NCBI RefSeq assembly: GCF_027706845.1
Contig: NZ_JAQGCZ010000007.1
Location: 62,001-126,000, forward strand
Source of the DNA: Mycolicibacterium sp. BiH015
GTDB lineage: Bacteria; Actinomycetota; Actinomycetes; Mycobacteriales; Mycobacteriaceae
Length of the DNA stretch: 64,000 nucleotides
Reading direction: 5' to 3'
How positions within the stretch are numbered: the first letter of the stretch is position 1; every line of letters begins with the position of its first letter. The translations under genes and the position numbers were made by a program. The notes under the pieces were generated by a model that saw only the letters and a list, made by a program, of their open reading frames with translations, was not told the origin of the DNA and ran no database searches. Below are positions 34,105 through 42,742 of this stretch, in pieces.

Positions 34105-35031
34105 ATGACCTTCGAGCAACGCTTCGATCTCGGCGCTCATCCGTCGGGGCCGGCGTTCCTGCCGCCGGACACCTCGGGCGCTCCGGCACGGCCGGAGCCT
34201 GTCCCCGCCGTCCCGACGCGGGTGCGTGTCGGGACGGCACCCCGAACCGCGCCGCCGGTACCTGACCCCCTCGCGGTACCGGCGGCGCCCCGGCGGTCGA
34301 CCATGTCGGCGCTGCTCATCGGCGCATGCCTGGTGATCGGTGCCGCCGCGGGAGGGGGCGCGGGATTCCTGGTGGCCGATGCCGACCGAGGGGCCGTCAT
34401 CCGCCAGAGCCCGCCGCCGGCATCGGGGCCGCTACCCGCCGGAAGCACCCAGAGTGCGTCGCTGGCGCTTCTGCCCAGCGTCGTCCAGATCAGCGCCGGC
34501 AACAGCATCGGATCCGGCTTCGCCATCGACGCCCAGGGCAGGATCATGACGAACAGCCATGTGATCGAAGGTTATTCGCGCGTTCAGGTCCGGATGGCCG
34601 ACGGGCGCAGAAGTTCGGCCCGCGTCGTGGGCGCCGATCCGGCGACCGACGTGGCGGTGCTCGAACTCGCGGGGACACCGCCGCCCGCCGCGGCGCTGGG
34701 GGTCAGCAACGGTTTGGCGATCGGTCAGCCCGTCATCGCCGTCGGCGCACCGCTGGGACTGCGCAGCACCGTGACCGCCGGCATCATCAGCGCGGTCGAT
34801 CGGACGGCGCGGCTGGGCTCGAATCCTGGTCAGAGCCTGCTTCAGACCGATGCGTCGATCAACCCGGGGAACTCCGGCGGTCCGCTGGCCAACCTCGACG
34901 GGCAGGTGATCGGCATGAACACCGCGATCGCCACCGTCGGCGGATCGGAAGCGGGCAATATCGGCATCGGGTTCGCGGTGCCGATCGACCGTGCCGTCGA
35001 GGTGGCCAGGGAGATCATCCAGAACGGCTGA
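34105..35031 (+). CDS. Membrane-anchored trypsin-like serine protease (HtrA-type, no PDZ)
   Basis: 308 residues from ATG 34105, behind AGGAG; a frame open to 33985 only overlaps the VWA gene. A Pro/Ala-rich cytosolic N-terminus, one membrane helix (about 67-88), then a chymotrypsin-fold domain with His152 (TNSHVIEG), Asp182 (ATDVAVLEL) and Ser257 (NPGNSGGPL). No PDZ domain remains, unlike most HtrA/PepD. It follows the VWA gene by 11 bases and is probably part of the MoxR operon, suggesting envelope protein quality control. The 55 bases after it lead to ffh. Confidence 0.9.
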   Translation: MTFEQRFDLGAHPSGPAFLPPDTSGAPARPEPVPAVPTRVRVGTAPRTAPPVPDPLAVPAAPRRSTMSALLIGACLVIGAAAGGGAGFLVADADRGAVIRQSPPPASGPLPAGSTQSASLALLPSVVQISAGNSIGSGFAIDAQGRIMTNSHVIEGYSRVQVRMADGRRSSARVVGADPATDVAVLELAGTPPPAAALGVSNGLAIGQPVIAVGAPLGLRSTVTAGIISAVDRTARLGSNPGQSLLQTDASINPGNSGGPLANLDGQVIGMNTAIATVGGSEAGNIGIGFAVPIDRAVEVAREIIQNG

Positions 35032-35086
35032 GTGCGCCGTAGCGCCCAGGTCAGGCGTTGCCCGCACCCGCGATAGGCTTGGCCTC

Positions 35087-36658
35087 GTGTTTGAATCCCT
35101 GTCCGACCGGTTGACCGGTGCCCTCTCAGGCTTGCGGGGCAAAGGCCGGCTGACTGATGCCGACATCGATGCCACCGCGCGTGAGATCCGACTTGCACTG
35201 CTCGAGGCCGACGTCTCGCTGCCTGTCGTCCGCGAATTCATCTCCCGCATCAAGGAGCGCGCCAAGGGAGCCGAGGTCTCCGCGGCGCTCAACCCCGCGC
35301 AGCAGGTCGTCAAGATCGTCAACGAGGAGCTCATCGGAATCCTCGGTGGCCAGACGCGCCAGCTGTCGTTCGCCAGGAACCCACCGACGGTCATCATGCT
35401 GGCGGGTCTGCAGGGTTCGGGCAAGACGACTCTCGCCGGCAAGCTGGCGAAATGGCTCAAAGGGCAGGGGCACACCCCGCTTCTGGTCGCCTGCGACCTG
35501 CAGCGTCCCGGAGCGGTCAACCAGCTTCAGATCGTCGGTGAGCGCGCGGGCGTGCACGTCTTCGCCCCCCATGCGGGCACCGTCGAGGGCTCCGACGACA
35601 CGGCGCCCGGCGATCCGGTCGCCGTCGCCGCGGCCGGTTTGGCGGAGGCCAGGTCCAAGCACTACGACGTGGTGATCGTCGACACCGCGGGCCGGCTCGG
35701 TATCGACCAGGAGCTGATGGCCCAGGCGGCCGCGATCCGCGACGCCGTCAACCCGGACGAGGTGCTCTTCGTCCTGGACGCGATGATTGGTCAGGACGCC
35801 GTGACCACCGCGGATGCGTTCCGCGAAGGCGTCGGATTCACCGGTGTCGTGCTGACCAAGCTGGATGGCGACGCCCGCGGTGGCGCCGCGCTGTCGGTCC
35901 GCGAGGTCACTGGCCAGCCCATCATGTTTGCGTCGGCGGGCGAGAAGCTCGAGGACTTCGACGTCTTCCACCCCGACCGGATGGCCAGCCGGATCCTGGG
36001 CATGGGCGACGTCCTGACGCTGATCGAGCAGGCCGAACAGGTCTTCGACGCCGAACAGGCCGAGGCCACTGCCGCCAAGATCGGCAGCGGCGAGCTGACC
36101 CTCGAGGACTTCCTCGAGCAGATGTTGGCGATCCGCAAGATGGGACCGATCGGCAACCTGCTCGGGATGTTGCCTGGCGCCGGTCAGATGAAGGATGCGT
36201 TGGCCGCTGTCGACGACAGCCAGCTCGATCGGGTGCAGGCGATCATCCGGGGGATGACGCCGCAGGAGCGTGCGGACCCCAAGATCATCAACGCCTCGCG
36301 CCGGTTGCGCATCGCCAACGGCTCCGGAGTCACCGTCGCCGAGGTCAACCAGCTCGTCGACCGGTTCTTCGAAGCCCGCAAGATGATGTCGCAGATGGCC
36401 GGTCAGATGGGAATGCCGTTCGGCCGCAAGAACTCTCGCAAGGCAGGCAAAGGCAAGAACAAGCAGGCTGGCAAGAAGAAGGGCGGCAGGGGTCCGACAC
36501 CGCCGAAGAACCGGAATCCGCTCGGCGCAGGAATGCCCGGGATGGCTGGACTTCCCCCGGGGTTCCCGGACCTGTCGAACATGCCGAAGGGGCTCGACGA
36601 GCTGCCGCCCGGCCTCGCCGACATCGACTTGTCGAAGCTGAAGTTCCCGAAGAACTGA
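35087..36658 (+). CDS. ffh: Signal recognition particle protein Ffh
   Basis: 523 residues from GTG 35087, where the conserved start FESLSDRLTGAL begins. NG GTPase domain with P-loop GLQGSGKTT (about 107-115), DTAGR and TKLDGDARGG, then a Met-rich M domain (IRKMGPIGNLLGMLPG; KMMSQMAGQMGMPFG). The C-terminus adds a Lys/Gly/Pro-rich extension of about 70 residues, common in actinobacterial Ffh. It binds 4.5S RNA and signal peptides on ribosomes and docks with FtsY. The stop overlaps the next start (TGATG). Confidence 0.97.
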   Translation: MFESLSDRLTGALSGLRGKGRLTDADIDATAREIRLALLEADVSLPVVREFISRIKERAKGAEVSAALNPAQQVVKIVNEELIGILGGQTRQLSFARNPPTVIMLAGLQGSGKTTLAGKLAKWLKGQGHTPLLVACDLQRPGAVNQLQIVGERAGVHVFAPHAGTVEGSDDTAPGDPVAVAAAGLAEARSKHYDVVIVDTAGRLGIDQELMAQAAAIRDAVNPDEVLFVLDAMIGQDAVTTADAFREGVGFTGVVLTKLDGDARGGAALSVREVTGQPIMFASAGEKLEDFDVFHPDRMASRILGMGDVLTLIEQAEQVFDAEQAEATAAKIGSGELTLEDFLEQMLAIRKMGPIGNLLGMLPGAGQMKDALAAVDDSQLDRVQAIIRGMTPQERADPKIINASRRLRIANGSGVTVAEVNQLVDRFFEARKMMSQMAGQMGMPFGRKNSRKAGKGKNKQAGKKKGGRGPTPPKNRNPLGAGMPGMAGLPPGFPDLSNMPKGLDELPPGLADIDLSKLKFPKN

Positions 36659-37740
36659 TGCCGGCACTCCGCGTACGCGGTAGGGGACTGCCCCACGGCG
36701 AACCGGTCGAGTGGTGGGTGGTCGACGGACGCCTGTCCGCCGAACCGGTGGCCGGCGCCGAGACGGTCTTCGGGGCTGACGGGGATGGCGGCTGGGTGCT
36801 TCCCGGGTTGGTCGACGCCCACTGCCACGTCGGGCTGGGCCCCGGTGGCGAGATTGAGCTCGACGAGGCCGTCGCACAGGCCGAGACCGAGCGCGGCGTC
36901 GGGGCGCTACTGCTGCGCGATGCCGGATCGCCCACCGACACAAGGAGTTTCGACGATCGTTCTGACTTGCCGCGGATCATCCGGGCGGGGCGGCATCTGG
37001 CCCGCCCCAAGCGGTACCAGCGCGGGTTCGCCGCGGAGCTCGACGATCAGTGGCAGCTGCCCGACGCGGTGGCACGGCAGGCACGGTGGGGCGACGGCTG
37101 GGTGAAGCTGGTGGGGGACTGGATCGACCGGGACACCGGCGACCTGGCTCCGCTGTGGTCCGACGACGTTCTGGAAGCAGCGATCGACGCCGCACACGCC
37201 AACGGCGCCCGAGTCACCGCCCACGTGTTCGGCGAGGATGCGCTGCCCGGGCTGATCAAGGCGGGAATCGACTGCATCGAGCACGGCACCGGGCTCACCG
37301 AGGACACCATCGACTTGATGGTCGAATACGGCACGGCGCTGGTTCCCACGTTGATCAACATCGAGAACTTCCCCGACATCGCCGACGCGGCGCACAAATA
37401 TCCGGACTACCAGAAGCACATGCGGGCTCTGTACCAAACCTGTTCGGCAAGAATCGGTGCCGCCCGCGAGGCGGGGGTGCCGATCTTCGCGGGATCTGAT
37501 GCTGGAAGCACCGTTGCGCATGGCCGCATCGCCGACGAGGTCGACGCGCTGAAGGGAATCGGGATGTCGCCGACCGAGGCGCTCGGTGCCGCCTGCTGGG
37601 ATGCCCGTGAGTGGTTGCGGCGGCCAGGCCTCGAGCACGGCGCCTCCGCCGACCTGGTGTGCTTCACCGAGGATCCCCGCTCGGGAACAGGTGTGCTGGC
37701 CAACCCGACGAGGGTGATCCTGCGCGGAGTCGTCTACTGA
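36658..37740 (+). CDS. Amidohydrolase family protein (Rv2915c-like)
   Basis: 360 residues, coupled to ffh by a TGATG overlap. Metal-dependent amidohydrolase features: VDAHCHVG (first His pair) near residue 57, a Lys in WVKLVGDW, AHVFGED, CIEHGTGL and AGSDAG. The layout fits the imidazolonepropionase/prolidase-like branch. Substrate unknown. The same gene follows ffh in M. tuberculosis. Cytosolic by sequence. Confidence 0.88.
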   Translation: MPALRVRGRGLPHGEPVEWWVVDGRLSAEPVAGAETVFGADGDGGWVLPGLVDAHCHVGLGPGGEIELDEAVAQAETERGVGALLLRDAGSPTDTRSFDDRSDLPRIIRAGRHLARPKRYQRGFAAELDDQWQLPDAVARQARWGDGWVKLVGDWIDRDTGDLAPLWSDDVLEAAIDAAHANGARVTAHVFGEDALPGLIKAGIDCIEHGTGLTEDTIDLMVEYGTALVPTLINIENFPDIADAAHKYPDYQKHMRALYQTCSARIGAAREAGVPIFAGSDAGSTVAHGRIADEVDALKGIGMSPTEALGAACWDAREWLRRPGLEHGASADLVCFTEDPRSGTGVLANPTRVILRGVVY

Positions 37741-37758
37741 CCGGCTAGGCCCAACGTC

Positions 37759-38595
37759 CTACGGTTGGCTGAATCCGTAGTCCAGCAGGTCGATCGCCTG
37801 CCCGTAGAGGTCGCCACTGCCGTACATCTGCACCACGACCAGGCGCCGATTACCGCGCTGCGCCGCGCCGACGTAGGTCTTGCGGGCGAGATTGGTGAAC
37901 CCGGTCTTGCCCCCGAGGTCGCCGGGATAGCGGCTCAGCAGCTCGTTCTGGTTCTGCAACGTCTTACCGGGGAAGGGTGCCGACGGTGAGCGCATGATCT
38001 GAGCGATCAGCGGATACTTCAGCGCCGCGCGCATGATCACCGCCAGATCGTGTGGGGTCGTGACGGATTCCCACCCCGGACCGTCCAGTCCCGATGTCGA
38101 CGACGCTTTCGTGCTGCGCGCGCCGACGAGGGCGGCCTTGCGGTTCATCGCGGCGACGGCGACCTGCTGGCCGCCGAGCATGTCGCCGAGCATGGTCGCG
38201 GCATCGTTGCCCGACACCATCAGGATGGCGGCCACCAGCTGCGCGGTGGTGTAGGCCTGGCCGGGTTTCAGTCCGACACAGGAACATTCGATCTTGGTGT
38301 GCGACTCGTTGGCTCGTGCGAAGTTGTCTGGCCTGAGGTGATCGAGCACCGTCATGGCGAGCAGCACCTTGATGGTGCTGGCGGGAGCGTAGGTGCCATA
38401 CGGATCCTTGCTGGCCAGCACGCGCCCGGTGTCCATGTCAGAGACCAGCCACGCTTTCGCGGGACCATCCGGAAGAGGTTGTGCGGCAGCGGGTTCGACG
38501 GCGGGCTGGGCCCAGCCCGCAGGTGCGACCGACACCGACGAGGCAGGGATGAGCGCTCCGAGGGCGAGCGCCAGCCCCGCGAGTTGTGTTCGCAC
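37759..38595 (-). CDS. D-alanyl-D-alanine carboxypeptidase, copy 1 (DacB2-like)
   Basis: 278 residues, GTG start, with a signal peptide (hydrophobic to about residue 28, WAQP). Penicillin-binding motifs of the S11 family: SxxK as ASTIKVL, SxN as SGNDAA, and KTG as KTGFT. It trims the terminal D-Ala of peptidoglycan pentapeptides outside the membrane. It is convergent with the amidohydrolase and followed 68 bases upstream by a close paralogue. M. tuberculosis has one gene here (dacB2, Rv2911); M. smegmatis has two. Confidence 0.93.
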   Translation of the reverse strand: MRTQLAGLALALGALIPASSVSVAPAGWAQPAVEPAAAQPLPDGPAKAWLVSDMDTGRVLASKDPYGTYAPASTIKVLLAMTVLDHLRPDNFARANESHTKIECSCVGLKPGQAYTTAQLVAAILMVSGNDAATMLGDMLGGQQVAVAAMNRKAALVGARSTKASSTSGLDGPGWESVTTPHDLAVIMRAALKYPLIAQIMRSPSAPFPGKTLQNQNELLSRYPGDLGGKTGFTNLARKTYVGAAQRGNRRLVVVQMYGSGDLYGQAIDLLDYGFSQP

Positions 38596-38663
38596 GAGTG
38601 GCGACGCTAATCGCGCCAGGACTCGACTTGCGCGCGATCAGGTATCCATCCGGTCTCAGCGGT

Positions 38664-39557
38664 TTAAAGCCTGCTGATCCCTGGATTCGGACCGAGGGCG
38701 AAGCCCCAGTCCAGCAGTGCCGCGGCCTGATCCCAGTATGTCGGCCCGCCCTCCTTGACCAGCCCGTACATCAGCGCGACGACGAGATGTCTGCCGTTGC
38801 GGGATGCGCCTGCGACGAACGTCTTGCGCGCGAGGTCGGTGTAGCCGGTCTTGCCTCCGAAGGCGCCGGGGTAGCGATGGAGCAACTCGTCCTGGTTCAC
38901 CAGCACGGTGTCGCCGGTCTTGGTGGGGAACACGGCGGTGGGTTGCGCGGTGATCTGCGCGAACACCGGATAGGCCATCGCGGCGCGGAACATCACGGCG
39001 AGGTCGTGGGGGGTGGACCAGATGTCGATACCGGGGCCGTCGATACCCGAGGGCGAGCCGGCATTGGTGCCATAGGCGCCCACCATCGCGGCCTTGGCGT
39101 TCATCTTCGTCACGGCGGCCTCACGACCGCCCAGCATCGTCGCCAACGTGTTGGCTGCGTCGTTGCCCGACACCAGCAGCAGTCCTTCGAGAAGCTGGCG
39201 GGTGGTGTAGGTGATGCCCGGGGCGACTCCCGCGCAGTTGCACTCGACTTTCGTGTCGGCCTCGTTCGCCACGATCGTCGCGTCCAGGGGTAACTCGTCG
39301 AGAGCCACCATCGCCAACAGGATCTTGATGGTGCTCGCCGGCGCGAAGTGCCCGTTCTCGTTTCGACCGGCCAGCACCGCGCCGGTGTCCATGTCGGCGA
39401 GGATCCACGCTTCGGCCGGCCCGTCGGGTACCGGCACCGAGCCGGCGGGCTGGGCGATTCCCGACACGGGTACGGCCGACGCCGCCGGGGAGGAGATCGC
39501 ATTGCCCCCGGCGACCAGGCACAGCGTGGCCGCGAAGCCCGCGAGAAGCCTTATCAT
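38664..39557 (-). CDS. D-alanyl-D-alanine carboxypeptidase, copy 2
   Basis: 297 residues from ATG 39557, giving a clean signal peptide (MIRLLAGFAATLCLVAGG, cleavage probably after SAVP or nearby). Motifs ASTIKIL, SGNDAAN and KTGYT mark it as an S11 DD-carboxypeptidase like its downstream neighbour. The two proteins share layout throughout and differ mostly in the N-terminal region, so they are a tandem duplication. A longer frame starting 39605 would push the signal peptide inward and is unlikely. It is divergent from a SnoaL-like gene. Confidence 0.92.
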   Translation of the reverse strand: MIRLLAGFAATLCLVAGGNAISSPAASAVPVSGIAQPAGSVPVPDGPAEAWILADMDTGAVLAGRNENGHFAPASTIKILLAMVALDELPLDATIVANEADTKVECNCAGVAPGITYTTRQLLEGLLLVSGNDAANTLATMLGGREAAVTKMNAKAAMVGAYGTNAGSPSGIDGPGIDIWSTPHDLAVMFRAAMAYPVFAQITAQPTAVFPTKTGDTVLVNQDELLHRYPGAFGGKTGYTDLARKTFVAGASRNGRHLVVALMYGLVKEGGPTYWDQAAALLDWGFALGPNPGISRL

Positions 39558-39613
39558 GGCGGCTGAGTCTAACCGCGCGTGATCCAGCGGGCGGATCGTG
39601 TTCAATCAGACCC

Positions 39614-40033
39614 ATGTTGAGCATCGAGGAGATCTCGGACCGGCTGGAGATCCAACAACTGTTGATCGACTACTCCACGGCGATCGACCGACGTCGCTTC
39701 GACGACCTCGACGCGGTCTTCACCCCGGACGCCTACATCGACTACCGGGTGGCGGGCGGCATCGACGGCAGCTTCCCGGAGGTGAAGGCGTGGCTCAAAG
39801 AGGTGCTGCCCAACTTTCCCGCGTACTACCACCTGGTCGGCAACGCCGATGTGCGCGTCACCGGAGACACCGCGACGTCCCGTGCCATCTGCTTCAACCC
39901 GATGGCGATGGGCGGTGACGGTGGGCAGATCTATTTCGTCGGCATCTGGTACGTCGACGAGTTCGTCCGTACCGCGCAGGGCTGGCGGATGAGCAAGCGC
40001 GTCGAAGAGAAGTGCTTTGACAAGATCGTTTGA
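39614..40033 (+). CDS. SnoaL-like (NTF2-fold) protein, Rv2910c-like
   Basis: 139 residues with a SnoaL_4/NTF2-like fold: IEEISDRLEIQQLLIDYSTAIDRRRFDDLDAVFTPDA is typical of the first two helices. The family includes ketosteroid-isomerase-like enzymes and ring hydroxylating dioxygenase beta subunits; no reaction can be assigned. It converges with a second SnoaL-like gene only 4 bases away. Confidence 0.82.
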   Translation: MLSIEEISDRLEIQQLLIDYSTAIDRRRFDDLDAVFTPDAYIDYRVAGGIDGSFPEVKAWLKEVLPNFPAYYHLVGNADVRVTGDTATSRAICFNPMAMGGDGGQIYFVGIWYVDEFVRTAQGWRMSKRVEEKCFDKIV

Positions 40034-40037
40034 CGGC

Positions 40038-40529
40038 TCAGCGGGCGCCGCGCCGCGCGATCTTTGCCGCGGTGCGCTTCATACGATCGGACAGATACAG
40101 CGAGAACGCGACGTTGAAGATGTCTTCGCGAAGCCGTGTCAGCGTCGAGCTGGTGATCAGCCAGCGCCCGTCGGTCTTCTCGTAGGTCTCGCGGTAGTGC
40201 CCGTAACCGCGCAGGTTGAACCCGGGCGCCAGCCGCACCACGTCCTCGAGGGCCCACACCCCCCGCGCGGTCGTCGGCGAGGTCAGCTCGATCTCGGGAG
40301 CGTGCACCTGGTGCACGGTGGCGTTGCGGCGCAGGCTGCGGCGGGTGAACGCGACGAACTCGTCGGCTCCGGTGACGACCTTGCCGCCGGCCTGCGAGGT
40401 GTCACTGTGGAAGCCGTCACTGAACAACGACCGCCACGCGTCCCAGTCCTTGGTGTCCAGGAATCGGCAGTAGCGTGCCTTCAGCTGTTTGATCGCTTCG
40501 ATCTCCAGCAGCGCGGCCGCGTCGTCCAT
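40038..40529 (-). CDS. SnoaL-like (NTF2-fold) protein
   Basis: 163 residues. IEAIKQLKARYCRFLDTKDWDAWRSLFSDGF and the closing ETYEKTDGRWLITSSTLTRL are typical of SnoaL-like domain proteins. It has Asp and His residues (Asp25-Asp29 region, HQVHAPEI) in positions used for catalysis in related isomerases, but substrate is unknown. The C-terminus is basic. It faces the preceding SnoaL-like gene, with ends 4 bases apart, and is divergent from the rpsP promoter region. Confidence 0.8.
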   Translation of the reverse strand: MDDAAALLEIEAIKQLKARYCRFLDTKDWDAWRSLFSDGFHSDTSQAGGKVVTGADEFVAFTRRSLRRNATVHQVHAPEIELTSPTTARGVWALEDVVRLAPGFNLRGYGHYRETYEKTDGRWLITSSTLTRLREDIFNVAFSLYLSDRMKRTAAKIARRGAR

Positions 40530-40611
40530 GCCTAGAAAGGTGACACTGCGCTGCCACTTTGTAAAGTGTTCGCGAGGCGGCCGAATGCGGGATTTTCACC
40601 GTCGGGCGCAG

Positions 40612-40634
40612 GTCTGGCACAATGGGCGGCTGTC
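40612..40634 (+). promoter_or_regulatory. Putative rpsP promoter, shared with rplS
   Basis: GTCTGGCACAAT followed by GGGCGGCTGTC. The same block, with one extra T and two substitutions, stands upstream of rplS (43831-43854). TGG-CACAAT could be an extended -10 element, giving a leader of about 125 bases before the rpsP start. The shared sequence is plain; its promoter role is inferred. Confidence 0.5.
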
Positions 40635-40755
40635 CGCGTACGGCTTCCGCGAGGATGCGCCGTGCCGAGTCACACACGTAAGGCAAAACCGGATCCGGCA
40701 TCCCGCCGCGATCGCTGAATTGCAGCGTGGCAATCACAGGAGAGATCGCTCAATC

Positions 40756-41247
40756 ATGGCTGTCAAGATCAAGCTCACCCGCCTCGGGAAGATCCGTAAT
40801 CCGCAGTACCGCATCTCGGTCGCCGACTCGCGCACCCGCCGCGACGGTCGCTCCATCGAGGTCATCGGCCGGTACCACCCGAAGGAAGAGCCGAGCCTTA
40901 TCGAGATCGACTCCGAGCGCGCCCAGTACTGGCTCGGGGTCGGCGCTCAGCCCACCGAACCGGTTCTGCAGCTGCTGAAGATCACCGGCGACTGGCAGAA
41001 GTTCAAGGGTCTGCCCGGCGCCGAAGGCACCCTGAAGGTCAAGGAGCCCAAGCCCAGCAAGCTCGACCTGTTCAACGCCGCACTCGCCGACGCCGACGGC
41101 CCCTCGACCGAGGCCACCACGCCCAAGAAGAAGAAGGCTCCGGCCAAGAAGGACGAGCAGCCCGCCGAGAGCACGGAAACTGCCGAGGCCGCCGAGACGC
41201 CCGCCGAGGCCACCGAGGCCGCCGCCGAGACCCCGGCTGAAAGCTGA
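40756..41247 (+). CDS. rpsP: 30S ribosomal protein S16
   Basis: 163 residues from ATG 40756, behind AGGAGAG. Residues 1-80 are the conserved S16 core (MAVKIKLTRLGKIRNPQYRI). The rest is an Ala/Glu/Lys/Thr-rich low-complexity tail of about 75 residues (KKKKAPAKKDEQ, then AETPAEATEAA), longer than in E. coli S16 (82 residues) but usual in actinobacteria. It starts the rpsP-khpA-rimM-trmD operon. A frame open to 40489 has no meaning upstream. Confidence 0.96.
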   Translation: MAVKIKLTRLGKIRNPQYRISVADSRTRRDGRSIEVIGRYHPKEEPSLIEIDSERAQYWLGVGAQPTEPVLQLLKITGDWQKFKGLPGAEGTLKVKEPKPSKLDLFNAALADADGPSTEATTPKKKKAPAKKDEQPAESTETAEAAETPAEATEAAAETPAES

Positions 41248-41254
41248 GTCGGCA

Positions 41255-41497
41255 GTGAGCTCTGTCGTCGTCGACGCCGTCGAGCACCTCGTGCGCGGAA
41301 TCGTCGACAACCCTGACGATGTTCGCGTCGACATGGTGACCAACCGCCGCGGCCGTACCGTGGAGGTCCATGTCCACCCCGACGATCTCGGCAAGGTCAT
41401 CGGACGCGGCGGTCGCACGGCGACCGCGCTGCGGACGCTGGTGGCGGGCATCGGCGGTCGCGGCATCCGCGTCGACGTGGTGGACACCGACCAGTAG
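41255..41497 (+). CDS. khpA: KH-domain RNA-binding protein KhpA
   Basis: 80 residues, GTG start. Contains one KH domain with the GxxG loop GRGG (KVIGRGGRTATALRTL). KhpA proteins bind RNA, usually with KhpB, and sit between rpsP and rimM in many bacteria. It corresponds to Rv2908c and lies 7 bases after rpsP. Confidence 0.93.
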   Translation: MSSVVVDAVEHLVRGIVDNPDDVRVDMVTNRRGRTVEVHVHPDDLGKVIGRGGRTATALRTLVAGIGGRGIRVDVVDTDQ

Positions 41498-41518
41498 CAG
41501 ACCGAAGGGCGCTGCCTG

Positions 41519-42037
41519 ATGGATTTGGTCGTGGGGCGCGTCATCAAGGCGCACGGTGTCACGGGCGAAATGGCCGTCGAGGTCCGCACCGACGACCCGG
41601 AGGGCCGCTTCGCGCCGGGTGCCGCTCTGCGGGGACGCCCCGGCCGTGGTGGCACCGAACGCGACTTCGTCATCGAATCGGTTCGTGCACACGGTGATCG
41701 GTTACTGGTTCGCCTGGAGGGGGTCGGTGACCGCAACGCGGCCGACGCGCTGCGCGGCACCCTGTTCCTGGTCGACTCGGGCACTCTCCCGCCCATCGAC
41801 GATCCCGACGAGTTCTACGACCACCAGCTCGAAGGCATGACGGTGACGACGACCGAGGGACGCATCGTGGGCACGGTGGCCGAGGTGTTGCACACGGCCG
41901 CAGGCGAATTGCTGGCGGTACGGGATGCCGACGGGACCGAGGTGCTCGTCCCGTTCGTATCGGCGATCGTCGTGTCGGTGTCGCTGGCAGACCAGGCGGT
42001 CGTTATCGACCCGCCCGAGGGTCTTCTCGAACTCTGA
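41519..42037 (+). CDS. rimM: Ribosome maturation factor RimM
   Basis: 172 residues, normal length. The N-terminal RimM domain starts DLVVGRVIKAHGVTGEMAVEVRTDDPEGRF, and a PRC-barrel follows (EFYDHQLEGMTV; VPFVSAIV). It assists assembly of the 30S head and binds S19. It lies between khpA and trmD in the operon. Confidence 0.96.
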   Translation: MDLVVGRVIKAHGVTGEMAVEVRTDDPEGRFAPGAALRGRPGRGGTERDFVIESVRAHGDRLLVRLEGVGDRNAADALRGTLFLVDSGTLPPIDDPDEFYDHQLEGMTVTTTEGRIVGTVAEVLHTAAGELLAVRDADGTEVLVPFVSAIVVSVSLADQAVVIDPPEGLLEL

Positions 42038-42049
42038 GGACGCGCAGCC

Positions 42050-42742
42050 GTGAAGATCGATGTGGTGACAATTTTTCCCGCGTTCCTCGACGCTCTCCGA
42101 CAGTCGTTGCCGGGCAGGGCCATCGACGCGGGCATCGTCGAACTCGCGGTACACGATCTGCGGGACTGGACCCACGACGTGCACCGCTCGGTCGACGATT
42201 CCCCCTACGGCGGCGGTCCGGGAATGGTGATGAAGGCGCCGGTCTGGGGGCCTGCGCTCGACGACATTTGTTCAGCCGAGACCCTTCTCGTCGTCCCGTC
42301 ACCCGCGGGGCGTCTTTTCACCCAGGCCGTGGCCCAGCGCTGGTCGGGGGAGAGGCACCTGGTGTTCGCCTGCGGCCGCTACGAGGGCATCGACCAGCGG
42401 GTGGTCGAGGACGCCGCCACGCGGATGCGGGTGGAGGAGGTCTCCATCGGCGACTACGTGCTGCCCGGTGGCGAGTCCGCTGCGGTCGTGATGATCGAGG
42501 CGGTGGTCCGCCTCCTGCCCGATGTGCTCGGCAATCCCGCGTCCCATCAGGATGATTCGCATTCCGAGCTGGTCGGCGGCCTGCTCGAAGGGCCGAGCTA
42601 CACACGGCCCGCCAGCTGGCGCGGACTTGATGTCCCCGAGGTGTTGCTCTCCGGTGACCACGCCCGCATCGCTGCGTGGCGGCGCGAGCAAGGGCTGCAG
42701 CGCACTCGGGAACGGCGACCGGACCTACTGGGCGAACGCTAG
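42050..42742 (+). CDS. trmD: tRNA (guanine(37)-N(1))-methyltransferase TrmD
   Basis: 230 residues, GTG start 12 bases after rimM. SPOUT-fold enzyme with the trefoil-knot SAM site: LVFACGRYEGIDQRV, and the YVLPGGE loop near residues 140-146. It methylates G37 of tRNAs reading CNN and so keeps the reading frame. Last gene of the operon; its end overlaps the convergent lipoprotein gene by 4 bases. Confidence 0.97.
   Translation: MKIDVVTIFPAFLDALRQSLPGRAIDAGIVELAVHDLRDWTHDVHRSVDDSPYGGGPGMVMKAPVWGPALDDICSAETLLVVPSPAGRLFTQAVAQRWSGERHLVFACGRYEGIDQRVVEDAATRMRVEEVSIGDYVLPGGESAAVVMIEAVVRLLPDVLGNPASHQDDSHSELVGGLLEGPSYTRPASWRGLDVPEVLLSGDHARIAAWRREQGLQRTRERRPDLLGER

Noticed and set aside
35126..36943. 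A 605-codon leftward frame antisense to ffh
   Set aside because: Shadow of the ffh third-position GC bias; no start signal or known domain.
37741..37758. Terminator hairpin between amidohydrolase and DD-carboxypeptidase
   Set aside because: The candidate arms (GCCCAACGT and ACGGTTGGC) are offset by a base and do not form a stable stem.
40756..41247. rpsP tail as a frameshift product
   Set aside because: The Ala/Glu/Lys-rich extension is in frame, keeps codon bias and is normal for actinobacterial S16.
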